A DNA stretch of 64,000 bases from Dorea formicigenerans (GCF_025150245.1 NZ_CP102279.1:1919423-1983422); one strand, 5' to 3'. Counted from the first letter of the stretch, positions 27,924-36,446 are shown. Notes: generated from the sequence alone by a model not told the origin. Translations and numbers: made by a program.

Positions 27924-27940
27924 ACTTAATAAAATAGCAA
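27924..27940 (+). repeat. Fibre recombination site A
   Basis: ACTTAATAAAATAGCAA in plus orientation. With its left flank (27916-27940) it matches site B over 25 bp with one mismatch. Cassette A follows in frame. Confidence 0.85.
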
Positions 27941-28268
27941 AACAATACACATCATAGAAAATGATAATGAATATCAGATATGTAGCCTGTGTGACGGGAA
28001 AATAAAAATTGTATCTGGCAGTATTATCAAAGAAGTTCAAGGCACAGATTATACACGCTTATTTGACAAAGATAAGCTAAGAGAAATTTTTGGTAATTCA
28101 TATTATTTAACCCGACTCAGCATAAATACATATAACGGTGATAACGAAGCTACGAATACACGCTTTTTAGGGGTAGAAAATTGGCAAGGGCACTTATATC
28201 AGTATTTTTCACAAAAGCTAAGCTGTAGTGTTCGTATTAATTACAGAATGGTTTACATATATCCATAA
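27933..28268 (+). CDS. Silent tail-fibre C-terminal cassette A (intact)
   Basis: Read in the frame set by the shared AAT-AGC codons of the site, this stretch is open for 111 codons (NSKTIHIIENDNEYQICSLC onwards) and ends RINYRMVYIYP-TAA. It has no start codon or ribosome binding site of its own. Length matches the C-terminal part of the expressed fibre gene (104 codons after the site), but the sequence differs. It would become the fibre tip after inversion between sites A and D. Evidence is frame, length and site; expression is inferred. Confidence 0.8.
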   Translation, partial: NSKTIHIIENDNEYQICSLCDGKIKIVSGSIIKEVQGTDYTRLFDKDKLREIFGNSYYLTRLSINTYNGDNEATNTRFLGVENWQGHLYQYFSQKLSCSVRINYRMVYIYP

Positions 28269-28298
28269 GCATTTTAGTCAGAAGCAGCGATAGGCAAA

Positions 28299-28646
28299 CT
28301 ATTTCCATGTTCCAAAGCAACGCCAAAAAATCGTTATTATTTCGCTTGCAGATTTGCTTGAAGAATATATCCATGCTTGAAATAACTTTGTTCCAAACCC
28401 ATTTAATGGAATTGAAATCCAAGGAGCACATGATCCGGCTGCTGTTGCTATAACTGAAACCCAGGTTTTGGATTCCATTGGGAGGGGAACATTAACTTTT
28501 CCACCAGAATAATAATTCCAATTATCTGGAGTTTGCATATTTATATCCTCAAAACGTTTACTTCCCCACATTTCAAGTGTGCCATCAGCGTATTTGCGAT
28601 AATATCCATTATCATTATGACCAGATTCAATTATGCTATTGCTATT
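28299..28646 (-). CDS. Silent tail-fibre C-terminal cassette B (intact)
   Basis: From site B on the minus strand the fibre frame is open for 115 codons, ending FWRCFGTWK-TAG. The start reads NSNSIIESGHNDNGYYRKYA followed by DGTLEMWG, a motif typical of phage tail-fibre C-terminal domains (NGYYxKxxDGTLxxWG). An internal ATG could start a 90-residue product, but no ribosome binding site supports it. Cassettes A and B converge, with 30 bp between their stops. Confidence 0.8.
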   Translation of the reverse strand, partial: NSNSIIESGHNDNGYYRKYADGTLEMWGSKRFEDINMQTPDNWNYYSGGKVNVPLPMESKTWVSVIATAAGSCAPWISIPLNGFGTKLFQAWIYSSSKSASEIITIFWRCFGTWK

Positions 28647-28656
28647 TTATTAAGTA
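28639..28656 (-). repeat. Fibre recombination site B
   Basis: On the minus strand TACTTAATAAAATAGCAA. The 25-bp match to site A extends to 28663 through GGAGGAG. Orientation is opposite to site A. Confidence 0.85.
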
Positions 28657-28703
28657 CTCCTCCTTTCTTGCATTAATAAAGTTACATATATAAAAGCGCA
28701 TAA

Positions 28704-28729
28704 CAAAAGCACCCGACCATTGCCGAGTG
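28704..28729 (-). terminator. Terminator of the tyrosine recombinase gene
   Basis: On the minus strand CACTCGGC (28729-28722), loop AATG, GTCGGGTG (28717-28710) with two G-U pairs, then CTTTTG. Moderate strength. Confidence 0.55.
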
Positions 28730-28776
28730 TGAGTGTGAATTGTGGTAAGAGAAAAGCTACTACTTTTTTATTTATG

Positions 28777-29766
28777 CTATGCGCTTAAATATTTCTTGTG
28801 GTGATACTTCACCGATTCCTGATCAACGCTGCAGTAGAGCATTGTCGTCTCAGTTTTGGCGTGCCCGGCCATGATAGAAGCTTCCTGTAACGGCATGCCT
28901 CTGTTAATGGCATTAGTAATGGACGTACCTCGAAATCTGTGTGGATGAGCCTTTTCGACTCCTGCACGTTCTCCGGTACGTCTTATCATATCTTCTATTC
29001 CAGCCTTCGATAGCCGATTGTGTGGACTCTTAAGTCCTACAAATAATGCCGGATTATTATCGGTTCTGCTCTGCAGGTATTCCTGCAGATACATGTTCGT
29101 GCGTTCATTCAGGTACACCGTCCTTTCTTTTCCACCCTTACCGTATACAATTAAATCCTTACTGCTCCAACGAATATCATCTCTATTAAGGCTTGCAAGC
29201 TCCGACACTCTGACCGCCGTGGAATATAAGAATTCCATCATAGCCTTGTCCCGGATAGTTGCACAGCTTCTAAGCAACTGCTCACGTTCCGCATCTGTGA
29301 ATGGACGCTTGATGCGTTTCTCCACCTTGATTGATTCCACCAGTACCATCGGATTTCGCCTTACCCGATCTCTGTCTCTGAGCCACACGAAAAAGCTACT
29401 GTATACTGCACGTACTCCCTTTAGCGTACTATTTTTCACTGCCCTGATATTCTTGTAGGCTCTCAAGTAACTTGATATATCCCCGTCTGTTATGTCTGCC
29501 ACTGCCTTATTGATGTATGATAACAATCTTGTCAGCTCATATCGATACCGATTAACCGTATCAACACTCTTGCCCTCCAATGCCTTAGACATTAAGTAAT
29601 CTTCCAGGTCAATCCTCCAGGAATCATCCACGCATTGTACCTCTGTCTTTTGTGCAACGTCGCACCCAGCGAATACCATATGCAGCACATTCTTAAGCTC
29701 CCGGAGTTCCTCGTCCTCCAAGACTGGTTGCATTCTACTTAACACTTCCATAATCCGTTGTTCCAT
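28777..29766 (-). CDS. Tyrosine recombinase, probable tail-fibre shufflon recombinase
   Basis: A 329-residue XerC/D-like site-specific recombinase. An N-terminal SAM-like DNA-binding domain (about 50-135) precedes the catalytic domain. The full catalytic set is visible: Arg186 (STAVRVSEL), Lys210 (VYGKGGKER), His276 and Arg279 (HPHRFRG), His302 (MAGHAKTET) and the nucleophile Tyr311 (TTMLYCS). AAGGAG precedes the ATG. It lies inside the fibre cassette array, far from both prophage ends, and the prophage has a separate serine integrase. I infer that it acts on the four short sites around it. Integration is a less likely role. Confidence 0.85.
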   Translation of the reverse strand: MEQRIMEVLSRMQPVLEDEELRELKNVLHMVFAGCDVAQKTEVQCVDDSWRIDLEDYLMSKALEGKSVDTVNRYRYELTRLLSYINKAVADITDGDISSYLRAYKNIRAVKNSTLKGVRAVYSSFFVWLRDRDRVRRNPMVLVESIKVEKRIKRPFTDAEREQLLRSCATIRDKAMMEFLYSTAVRVSELASLNRDDIRWSSKDLIVYGKGGKERTVYLNERTNMYLQEYLQSRTDNNPALFVGLKSPHNRLSKAGIEDMIRRTGERAGVEKAHPHRFRGTSITNAINRGMPLQEASIMAGHAKTETTMLYCSVDQESVKYHHKKYLSA

Positions 29767-29828
29767 ATCGATCTCCTTTTTGCTTTATGGTAGCATGTAG
29801 GAAATTCATATGATGCAACAATTCGTTG

Positions 29829-29844
29829 CTTAATAAAATAGCAA
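29829..29844 (+). repeat. Fibre recombination site C
   Basis: CTTAATAAAATAGCAA, identical to the core of sites A and B. The left flank differs and forms a near-palindrome GCAACAATTCGTTGC with the site edge, upstream of the recombinase gene. Confidence 0.8.
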
Positions 29845-30154
29845 AATAGTATCACTCGCTGAGTAGAAACAATCCTTCCTTGGGAAGTGTGTTTACAGAT
29901 TACAGTTCGGAAATTCCAATAACGGGATTATACAAACAAATCAACTATCAATTCCTTGGAGACCAGAAGAGGTTACCGTAGAATTGTTTGGACTCAATAT
30001 ACAAGGCGCTGGAGCTGTGCCAATCGATTACAAAGTAGCTTGTCTTTCTGAACAAGGTGGACTATATGTATATTGCTCAACACCTGGCGCATCTGGTGTA
30101 AATTTACTTCCTTGGCAAGTTGTTGATGCAACTATTTTGATACAGCGCAAATAG
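29837..30154 (+). pseudogene. Silent tail-fibre C-terminal cassette C with one amber codon
   Basis: In the frame set by the site, codons 1-9 read NSKIVSLAE, codon 10 (29864-29866) is TAG, and the frame is then open for 95 codons to a second TAG, ending VDATILIQRK. Apart from the amber the composition is that of a real fibre tip (LSEQGGLYVYCSTPGASG). Its stop codon at 30152-30154 touches the stop codon of the expressed fibre gene at 30155, so inversion between sites C and D would exchange the two ends exactly. Confidence 0.7.
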
Positions 30155-30961
30155 TTATAATGGGTACGAAACCGTAAAACCAGCTTCTACGAACGAATCG
30201 CCAGCCACAAGACATATCTGTCCGTTTGGCTTGATCTCAATGGAAGCACCATGACGTTGCGAGCTTCCATTTGCTGTCCAAGCTTGAGACTTAATTGTAT
30301 TTTTCGGATATATTGAACTAGGAAGCTTTGCAACTAAAAAGGATATACCCGGTGCTCCACCACTTACAACGCAATGATAATCAATATGTATAATGCCAGA
30401 TTTCTTTGTAATATGATATGTGGGATTCGTCCAAGATAAAGAATCGAAGTTATAACTTGTTTTGCTATTTAATTCAGTAAGATTCGGTGCTACAGATAGT
30501 ATTTTTTTTACCTCTGTCACATTAATCCCATCATAATGGACCTCGAATACCGGGCAGTCATCTACAAGGTCGCCCTCCTGTAAATTTCCAACTGTATACG
30601 TTGGCGCTACAGGATTTGACGAAACAGGTGTTCCCATAATCACAACCCAATTGCAGCTTTCAACTTCTGTTTCAGCATTTCTGGTGTACCGGCACACAAC
30701 AAGGTCGATACGCTTCATTCCCTGGCTGCCATTGCTAAGGTTCACCGCGTCATATGTTCCAATCTTCACGCTGGAAATGTTTCCATGATGTGCTAACATT
30801 CCGCTACGTATTTTCAAGGAATTATTAGATGCAAGCTCTGGTTCTAAATTTTCTCCAGATGCCAATATGCAGCTCTCTTGTCCCACGGTCCCCTCTATGA
30901 GTTGGCGAAACTGTTGACTCGTCACATGAGGTTTTCCGGTTCTTCCGCTAACTATTTCCAT
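30155..30961 (-). CDS. Tail fibre / receptor-binding protein (expressed copy)
   Basis: 268 residues. The N-terminal 160 residues (MEIVSGRTGKPHVTSQQFRQ onwards, with MKRIDLVVCRYTRN) match phage tail-tip fibre N-termini that attach to the tail. At NLTELNSKT the gene contains recombination site D, and the following 104 codons form a separate C-terminal tip domain, beta-rich (IKPNGQICLVAGDSFVEAG). I choose ATG 30961 because GAAGGAG lies 9 bp upstream; it overlaps the preceding gene by 14 bp. The C-terminal part is predicted to be exchangeable with cassettes A, B and C. Confidence 0.8.
   Translation of the reverse strand: MEIVSGRTGKPHVTSQQFRQLIEGTVGQESCILASGENLEPELASNNSLKIRSGMLAHHGNISSVKIGTYDAVNLSNGSQGMKRIDLVVCRYTRNAETEVESCNWVVIMGTPVSSNPVAPTYTVGNLQEGDLVDDCPVFEVHYDGINVTEVKKILSVAPNLTELNSKTSYNFDSLSWTNPTYHITKKSGIIHIDYHCVVSGGAPGISFLVAKLPSSIYPKNTIKSQAWTANGSSQRHGASIEIKPNGQICLVAGDSFVEAGFTVSYPL
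30462..30477 (-). repeat. Fibre recombination site D, inside the expressed fibre gene
   Basis: On the minus strand CTGAATTAAATAGCAA, differing from sites A-C at two positions (pos 3 and 7) and sharing AAATAGCAA. It encodes LNSK in the fibre protein. Orientation is opposite to sites A and C. Confidence 0.75.
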
Positions 30962-31949
30962 TATCATTTTCTCCTTCCAATTCATATTCTTTTGACACAA
31001 CTCCGGCCGTAATACTGCAAATGATATTTTCAACTGGCTTTGCTCCGTACATACCGGTCAGATAATCACGGCCACCTACTACATCTCCAATATGCACATC
31101 AATTCCAAGTTTCTCAACACCCATACTAAATTTCTTTTTGCTCATAATCTCCTGCAATTTCTTAACTGATTGTTCTTCCAGTTGATCTGTCTCAGTTGAT
31201 GTATTTTCGTACACTTGAGATATCTCGTCCAGCCCTTTATAATATTGCATCTTCTTGATAGTTCCATCTGGCCAGACATACAAGTGGAAGACATTTCTGT
31301 CTTGCAATTCTCCCTTGCCGGTTACAATCAAATGATTCACTCCATCCCGGATGTCTTCCATTGTGTAATTCAACCCACAATCCTTGGACAGTTCGATTTG
31401 ATCAGAATAATCTTCAATTGGAACTGCTCTGATCAGCACATATCCTGGAACGCCTTGTTCTCTCCTGTGTTGGATATCAAGCCTGCAACCTTTACTTTTC
31501 AGCATCTTTGTGACACCATCTAGCAGAGTACAGTATCTGTCGAATTGATAACTATTGACCGATATTCCCGTATCCTTGCCTGACACAATAAAAAGTCCGT
31601 CATATTCCGGTTCAATAAGCGACTTAAGCACTGCATTTAATTCTCCAGACACAATCTTGTAATCACTTCCAGCTGGCGGAGATATGATCTTTTGCTCCAA
31701 TCTTCCCCGCCACGTATACCCTTTCAGTTCTACATAATCCAATGTCGTGCTGGTAAGAACCTTTCCAATAATTCCACCAAACTCTGTATCTGGAATATAT
31801 ACCATATTCCCGAATGTCATTTCATCTGTCCAATAACACCTGGCAATCTTTACCGAAAATATCTTATTTCCATTCACATCAAAGGAACAATTTGCTTTTT
31901 TCAGCGGTGCTGTCCCGAGCTCCCGCTCTTTGGTAGCCAGTATTACCAT
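30948..31949 (-). CDS. Gp37-like tail-tip hub protein
   Basis: A 333-residue protein of the siphovirus ReqiPepy6 Gp37-like family, which forms the hub at the tail tip. Recognisable parts are FDVNGNKIFSVKIARCYW near residue 25, GYTWRGRLEQKI near 75 and the C-terminal FSMGVEKLGIDVHIGDVVGG, where a GDxV turn is typical. GGAAGGAGG precedes the ATG. It sits between the Dit-like protein and the fibre, the standard order of tail-tip genes. Confidence 0.8.
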   Translation of the reverse strand: MVILATKERELGTAPLKKANCSFDVNGNKIFSVKIARCYWTDEMTFGNMVYIPDTEFGGIIGKVLTSTTLDYVELKGYTWRGRLEQKIISPPAGSDYKIVSGELNAVLKSLIEPEYDGLFIVSGKDTGISVNSYQFDRYCTLLDGVTKMLKSKGCRLDIQHRREQGVPGYVLIRAVPIEDYSDQIELSKDCGLNYTMEDIRDGVNHLIVTGKGELQDRNVFHLYVWPDGTIKKMQYYKGLDEISQVYENTSTETDQLEEQSVKKLQEIMSKKKFSMGVEKLGIDVHIGDVVGGRDYLTGMYGAKPVENIICSITAGVVSKEYELEGENDNGNS

Positions 31950-32728
31950 GCTGCCTCCTTCCGCTTCAGAAAAACATATAGATCTATTCCAAAGTCTCCG
32001 CTCCAGTTCACATTTATAAGCCCCGGTGGAATCTTTTCAAAAACTGAATAATCATATCCTCTTACGTTAAACAGGTTATCTGTCGTGCCATTAGACAGAT
32101 ACTTCGTAATCGTCTGTTCTGCGGTATTAAGAATCAGATATTCATTACCTTCTAACGTGGTTAAGATTTCATACGGATATCCATTAATAAGCACCTTCGG
32201 ATTGATGCATGGACCGTAAACAATCATCTCAAAATCCGACGGAATAATATGATTGATTTCAAATGAACTGGATCCGCGTTTCTCATTTGTAAAATCAAAT
32301 GGAATGTCTGCTGAAAAATCCAACCCACTGTCTGGCGCTGGCTTAATCTGTGGATAAAATCTTTTATCCAGGATTGTGATCCAGGACAATTCCGGAGCAA
32401 GGAAGGTAAGCTCTACTTCGGTATACACATACCCTTTCCATCCTGTTTTCTTGGTTGTATAAATCTGACACGGAAGAAATGTATCATTGACATACAAACG
32501 TCCGTAATTGCCCGTTTCAGCATCAACAGAAATGATTTTATACAGTGTTTCCATGTTCTGTATGAACTCTTCTCTCTTTCCAAATACATCCAGTGTCACA
32601 GTTTTCTCATATCCGCTGTCGCTCTCTTTCCACGTACTGTCAAACCAGTCTGCATCGATTGTACGAAAAGGCGCCCTGGTCAACCAAAGCACCTCTCCTT
32701 TACTATTTTTATAATACGCTTTTACCAT
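31943..32728 (-). CDS. Distal tail protein (Dit-like)
   Basis: A 261-residue tail-tip ring protein by position and pattern: after the tape measure and before the hub. The central part YVYTEVELTFLAPELSWI and the C-terminal galectin-like strands (FDFTNEKRGSSSFEINH, GLINVNWSGDFGIDLYVF) fit siphophage Dit proteins. AAGGAGCGG lies upstream of the ATG. Stop overlaps the hub start by 7 bp. Confidence 0.8.
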   Translation of the reverse strand: MVKAYYKNSKGEVLWLTRAPFRTIDADWFDSTWKESDSGYEKTVTLDVFGKREEFIQNMETLYKIISVDAETGNYGRLYVNDTFLPCQIYTTKKTGWKGYVYTEVELTFLAPELSWITILDKRFYPQIKPAPDSGLDFSADIPFDFTNEKRGSSSFEINHIIPSDFEMIVYGPCINPKVLINGYPYEILTTLEGNEYLILNTAEQTITKYLSNGTTDNLFNVRGYDYSVFEKIPPGLINVNWSGDFGIDLYVFLKRKEAAW

Positions 32729-35229
32729 ACAGGTACCGCTCCTTCCGGTAATGGTGTGTCTATCCGTTTCGTATCAAGAAATATCGGACGTTTTGCAAGC
32801 TTATCCGCTGCTTTCATTTGGATTTTTTCCAGTCTGTCATAATCAATATCATTATTATCGAATCCCGGCATATTCTTCACGCCTCCTACAGTTTTATCAG
32901 AAGTTCTTGCAGACAGTGCAATGTCTACGGATTTTTGTAATCCAGCTACAGCCCTCTGAACTCCGGTACTCATGGACTTGACTGGAATATTCCGCTCAAA
33001 TCCGATTCCCATTCCAAGAGCCATCATCTTTCCAACCTGATCACGGAATACACGTGACGGGGAATGGATACCAAGGAAATTCTTGGCCGCATTCAGTGCG
33101 CTTTCTGCTGCGCTCTTTGCCGCATCTACAATTGCTCCTGCGGCACCCTTGAGGCCGTTCGCAATTCCTTTAATGATGTTCATTCCGACGCTGCCCCAAT
33201 CAACACTTGTAAAAGCGTTCTTTACTTGGCTGATAATCGATGGAATCTTACTAATAAGCTGTGGCACTGCCTGGATAAGTCCGGTTCCTAGAATTGTTAT
33301 GATCTTAATCCCGGCAAGCAAAATCTTCGGCAGATTAGAAATAATTGCTGTTGCTAACTGCCCGATAATCGTCGGTGCCTTATTAATTAGCTGTGGAAGT
33401 GCATTCACAACTCCCTGAGCCAGTCCCACCAATAGGTTAATGCCTGCGTCTACCAATTGTCCAACGTTAGACAGTAAGGAACTGACCAACGTCAAAATCA
33501 TCATGAGCGCTGTTGGAATCAATGTAGGTAACTGCTGCGCAATGCCTGTAATCAGAGTAGATACAATTGCAATACCACCTTGAATAATTGCCGGTAGATT
33601 TGCTGTAATCGCAAGCATGAGGTTATTCAGCATCGTAGCGCCTTGCGCAATCAAATTCGGTAATGCTGCTACAATTCCATTACAGAAATTGGTGATAACC
33701 TCCGGTCCCTTAGTCTGCATCATAAGCAGGATCTGGTCTATCTGTGTACCGAACTGGCTGTATAATAAGCCAAGCCCCACGGCTACAACTCCGAGTACAG
33801 CCCCAAATCCCATAAGATTTGCAAATGCGGGCATGAATCCGGCTACTTTCCCAAGAACTCCTTGGAATGCCGTTCCTATCTGCCCTCCCCAGGCTCCGAT
33901 GTACCCACCAAAATCTTGAAATGCGGATGTAATTTTAGGAAATTTTCCGGCTACTGCAGGACCAATCTTTCCAACGTATCCGGAAATCTTAGTCGGTAAA
34001 AAAGAGAACGTCTTTCCGATAACACTGTTAAGCTTCGGCGTTAATACTTGAAATGGTCCAACAATTGAACTGCCTAAATTCTTTAGACTTCCACCAAATC
34101 CAGTAATTGCACCTTTGGCATTTTTTAATCCGCCTGGAAACTTACCGATTGCAGTAATCGCTCCTCCTGTGACATCTCCAAGTCCACCAAGAATATCAGA
34201 AAATGTTCCGGCACTCTTGCCAATCAGTGAAAATGCTGGGACAGCTCCAATCAGAACTGCGGACATCTTACCAAGGTTTGCAAGTTGTCCGGTATCCATA
34301 CTGCCGAGCTTATCAGTAATGTTTCCAACTGCATCAGCAAAACCTTTCGCCGCTGGAACGGAATTGCCAATTTTATCAGCAATTGCCCCAACAACTTCAA
34401 GTCCGGTTTTTCCCAATCTTGGGACTATCTCACCAAGATTCTTGAGAATATTCTGAGTTGCTGTTCCAAATGTTTCTACAAGCTCTTGACTTGTTATTAC
34501 TCCGCCTTGGAAATTCTCCCATGCTGCCTTAGCAGAATTAACAGATCCTCCAATTGTTTCTCCGGCCTCTTCCGCTGAAGTGCCTGTAATTCCAAGATTC
34601 TGCTGAATTACATGAATTGCCTGGATCATCTGGTCAAATGTGACATTGTCCAGATCACTTATCTTTTCATTTAGGATTCCAGAATCATTAATCAATCGAA
34701 TCATTTCCGATTGAGTACCGCCATAACCTAGCTTTAGGTTGTCGAGCATCGTATAATTCTGCTTAGCGAAGCCTTGATAGGCGTTCTGGATATCTTGCAT
34801 GTTGGTACCCATCTTATTAGCATTATCTGCCATATCGATGAGCGCCATATCTGCAATCTCTGCTGCTTTAGCTGTATCCCCGCCAAGTCCCTGCAACAAA
34901 GATGCAGAAAAGCTCGTGACTGTAGACATATAATCATTTGCAGATATCTGCGCTGTTTTATATGCACGGTTAGCATTCTTGATTACAGTGTCCGCACTAT
35001 CCTTAAACAGTGTCTCTACACCGCCTACCTGTTGCTCCATATTCGCAACAACACCAAGTGAAGACTTAATGATTACGCCGGCAGCGGTTCCTACAGCTGC
35101 CACAGCTCCAGTCATTGCCTTAGACACTATGGATAGTCCGCTTTTTCCGAGACTGCTTAGTTTGCTAACGCCCTCATTAAAACCTTTTTCATTTATCTTG
35201 GTATCAAAATTCAAATATCCGTCTGCCAT
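32722..35229 (-). CDS. Tail tape measure protein
   Basis: An 835-residue tape measure that sets tail length and helps DNA passage. The N-terminal part carries the TP901 core (GVVANMEQQVGGVETLFKDS, about 60-250). The middle is a long row of hydrophobic helices and small repeats (LPQLINKAPTIIGQLATAI, VPQLISKIPSIISQV), and the end has the usual AKNFLGIHSPSRVFRDQVG motif near 730. I choose ATG 35229, preceded by AAAGGATGG, over an upstream start at 35259. Confidence 0.93.
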   Translation of the reverse strand: MADGYLNFDTKINEKGFNEGVSKLSSLGKSGLSIVSKAMTGAVAAVGTAAGVIIKSSLGVVANMEQQVGGVETLFKDSADTVIKNANRAYKTAQISANDYMSTVTSFSASLLQGLGGDTAKAAEIADMALIDMADNANKMGTNMQDIQNAYQGFAKQNYTMLDNLKLGYGGTQSEMIRLINDSGILNEKISDLDNVTFDQMIQAIHVIQQNLGITGTSAEEAGETIGGSVNSAKAAWENFQGGVITSQELVETFGTATQNILKNLGEIVPRLGKTGLEVVGAIADKIGNSVPAAKGFADAVGNITDKLGSMDTGQLANLGKMSAVLIGAVPAFSLIGKSAGTFSDILGGLGDVTGGAITAIGKFPGGLKNAKGAITGFGGSLKNLGSSIVGPFQVLTPKLNSVIGKTFSFLPTKISGYVGKIGPAVAGKFPKITSAFQDFGGYIGAWGGQIGTAFQGVLGKVAGFMPAFANLMGFGAVLGVVAVGLGLLYSQFGTQIDQILLMMQTKGPEVITNFCNGIVAALPNLIAQGATMLNNLMLAITANLPAIIQGGIAIVSTLITGIAQQLPTLIPTALMMILTLVSSLLSNVGQLVDAGINLLVGLAQGVVNALPQLINKAPTIIGQLATAIISNLPKILLAGIKIITILGTGLIQAVPQLISKIPSIISQVKNAFTSVDWGSVGMNIIKGIANGLKGAAGAIVDAAKSAAESALNAAKNFLGIHSPSRVFRDQVGKMMALGMGIGFERNIPVKSMSTGVQRAVAGLQKSVDIALSARTSDKTVGGVKNMPGFDNNDIDYDRLEKIQMKAADKLAKRPIFLDTKRIDTPLPEGAVPVW

Positions 35230-35275
35230 ACTACCATCCTTTCTGATAGCACGGCTCAACGGCTCACATGTGCTT

Positions 35276-35428
35276 TTAAATCTTAATATTTATTTCTCTT
35301 TTACATTCCCGGCAGTTCAGATACACTCCGCTACATTTGGCTGTATCCTCGTAAATCAATAACTTCTTACCGCAATAAGGACATCTGTACCATTTTCGTT
35401 CTGTCGGGATCTTAATCATATGCTTCAT
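35276..35428 (-). CDS. Cys-rich KTR-type zinc finger protein (50 aa)
   Basis: A short ORF whose start codon overlaps the preceding stop (GTGATG). The protein has two Cys pairs, YRCPYCGKK and LNCRECKRE, 18 residues apart, a zinc-ribbon layout like the Cys_rich_KTR family and phage Com proteins. It lies between a tail chaperone gene and the tape measure gene. An ATG three codons in is also possible. Function unknown; nucleic acid or protein binding is likely. Confidence 0.65.
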   Translation of the reverse strand: MKHMIKIPTERKWYRCPYCGKKLLIYEDTAKCSGVYLNCRECKREINIKI

Positions 35429-35991
35429 CACGCGAACATATCTCCAATCTCATAATCTGTCATTTTTCTGCGCTTCTTTTTCTTGAGAGCAACTGCCTCT
35501 TGAATCTTTTTCACTCTCTTGCGCTCGTCCTTATCTTTAATATCCCGGAGGTCTGTGTTCCGGTACAAAATGCGCTGTTTGATTTCTGTGTTGTCCGGAA
35601 GTCCGATGAACAGCGTCTGAAACTCCCACCAGTGCATATATGGCACAGACTGCAGGTCGATTCCGTATGCTTCGCGGAATGCGCTGTAAATCCAAACCAT
35701 ATCCTCATCGAAAGAATACACTTGTTTTGGTGGAAGCATTGGCTCATCGGATTCTTCGCCATCCTGCCTCATTGTAAGAAAATCCCCTAGAGCCTCAATC
35801 GCCTCTTCCAAATCATCCGGAATTTCATCTGTATACCACTGCAATAATAGCCGACACTTAATCTGCCACGGGACGTCCTCGTCTTCCACTAACTTCGTGA
35901 ATCGTATCCATTCCCGGAAATCTGTCTCGACCTCATAATCTTGTCCGTTTACACACACCGTATCGGGGAACTTATCAATCAGAATGTTCAT
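35428..35991 (-). CDS. Gp15-family protein, probable tail assembly chaperone
   Basis: 187 residues of the Bacteriophage Gp15 family: the start MNILIDKFPDTVCVNGQDYE, WIRFTKLVED and a central SFDEDMVWIYSAFREAYGID followed by MHWWEFQTLFIGL are typical. The C-terminus is very basic (LKKKKRRK). Together with the preceding gene it occupies the gpG/gpGT position between tail tube and tape measure, where tail chaperones are encoded. Confidence 0.8.
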   Translation of the reverse strand: MNILIDKFPDTVCVNGQDYEVETDFREWIRFTKLVEDEDVPWQIKCRLLLQWYTDEIPDDLEEAIEALGDFLTMRQDGEESDEPMLPPKQVYSFDEDMVWIYSAFREAYGIDLQSVPYMHWWEFQTLFIGLPDNTEIKQRILYRNTDLRDIKDKDERKRVKKIQEAVALKKKKRRKMTDYEIGDMFA

Positions 35992-35997
35992 AGCATG

Positions 35998-36423
35998 CTA
36001 CCTATTACCATTAGGATAATAACTAACATTTCCTTTATTGTGCTTCTTTCCCTGTTGCTTATTATAATTGCGCTTTTGCTGTCTGTTTCCGTGCTGCTGA
36101 ACAGTATATTTGTCATACTTTTTGTTCAACTTGTCAACCTCCTCTTCCTCGAACTTAGCAATCATATCTGATGCATCTATGCACATGTTGAGGCTGGTTC
36201 TACCCTGGAACATCTCTTCGTGTGTTCCCTCTCCAAGAATATAGTCAAAAAAATTGAAGAAACACTGACACTGTGCGCGAACAATATCTGCTGCTTTTCC
36301 AGTCTTAGGGATTCCCTTCATGTCTTCTTCCAAATTCTGCTTCGCTTCATCAATGCGGTCCAGGAAATCCGCATCGGTAAAATCAATCTCTGCTTCGAGA
36401 TTTCCGTATTTAAAAAGGCTCAT
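35998..36423 (-). CDS. Tail assembly chaperone-like protein (DUF6673-like)
   Basis: 141 residues. The helical N-terminal part (FKYGNLEAEIDFTDADFLDR to DYILGEGTHEEMFQG) fits the small acidic family seen between tail tube and Gp15 genes in clostridial phages; the C-terminal 40 residues are basic and rich in Asn, Gln, Lys and Tyr (QQHGNRQQKRNYNKQQGKK) and probably disordered. I see no clear slippery site joining it to the next gene. Chaperone role is inferred from position. Confidence 0.7.
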   Translation of the reverse strand: MSLFKYGNLEAEIDFTDADFLDRIDEAKQNLEEDMKGIPKTGKAADIVRAQCQCFFNFFDYILGEGTHEEMFQGRTSLNMCIDASDMIAKFEEEEVDKLNKKYDKYTVQQHGNRQQKRNYNKQQGKKHNKGNVSYYPNGNR

Positions 36424-36446
36424 CGGCTCACTCTCCTATCTTTTTA

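Noticed and set aside
28777-29766. Tyrosine recombinase as the prophage integrase
   Set aside because: It lies 4.6 kb inside the prophage between fibre cassettes, while a complete-looking large serine integrase is at the other end, next to where attR must be.
27900-30961. Diversity-generating retroelement acting on the fibre gene
   Set aside because: I see no reverse transcriptase gene and no template/variable repeat pair; the cassettes differ throughout and are joined to short recombination sites.
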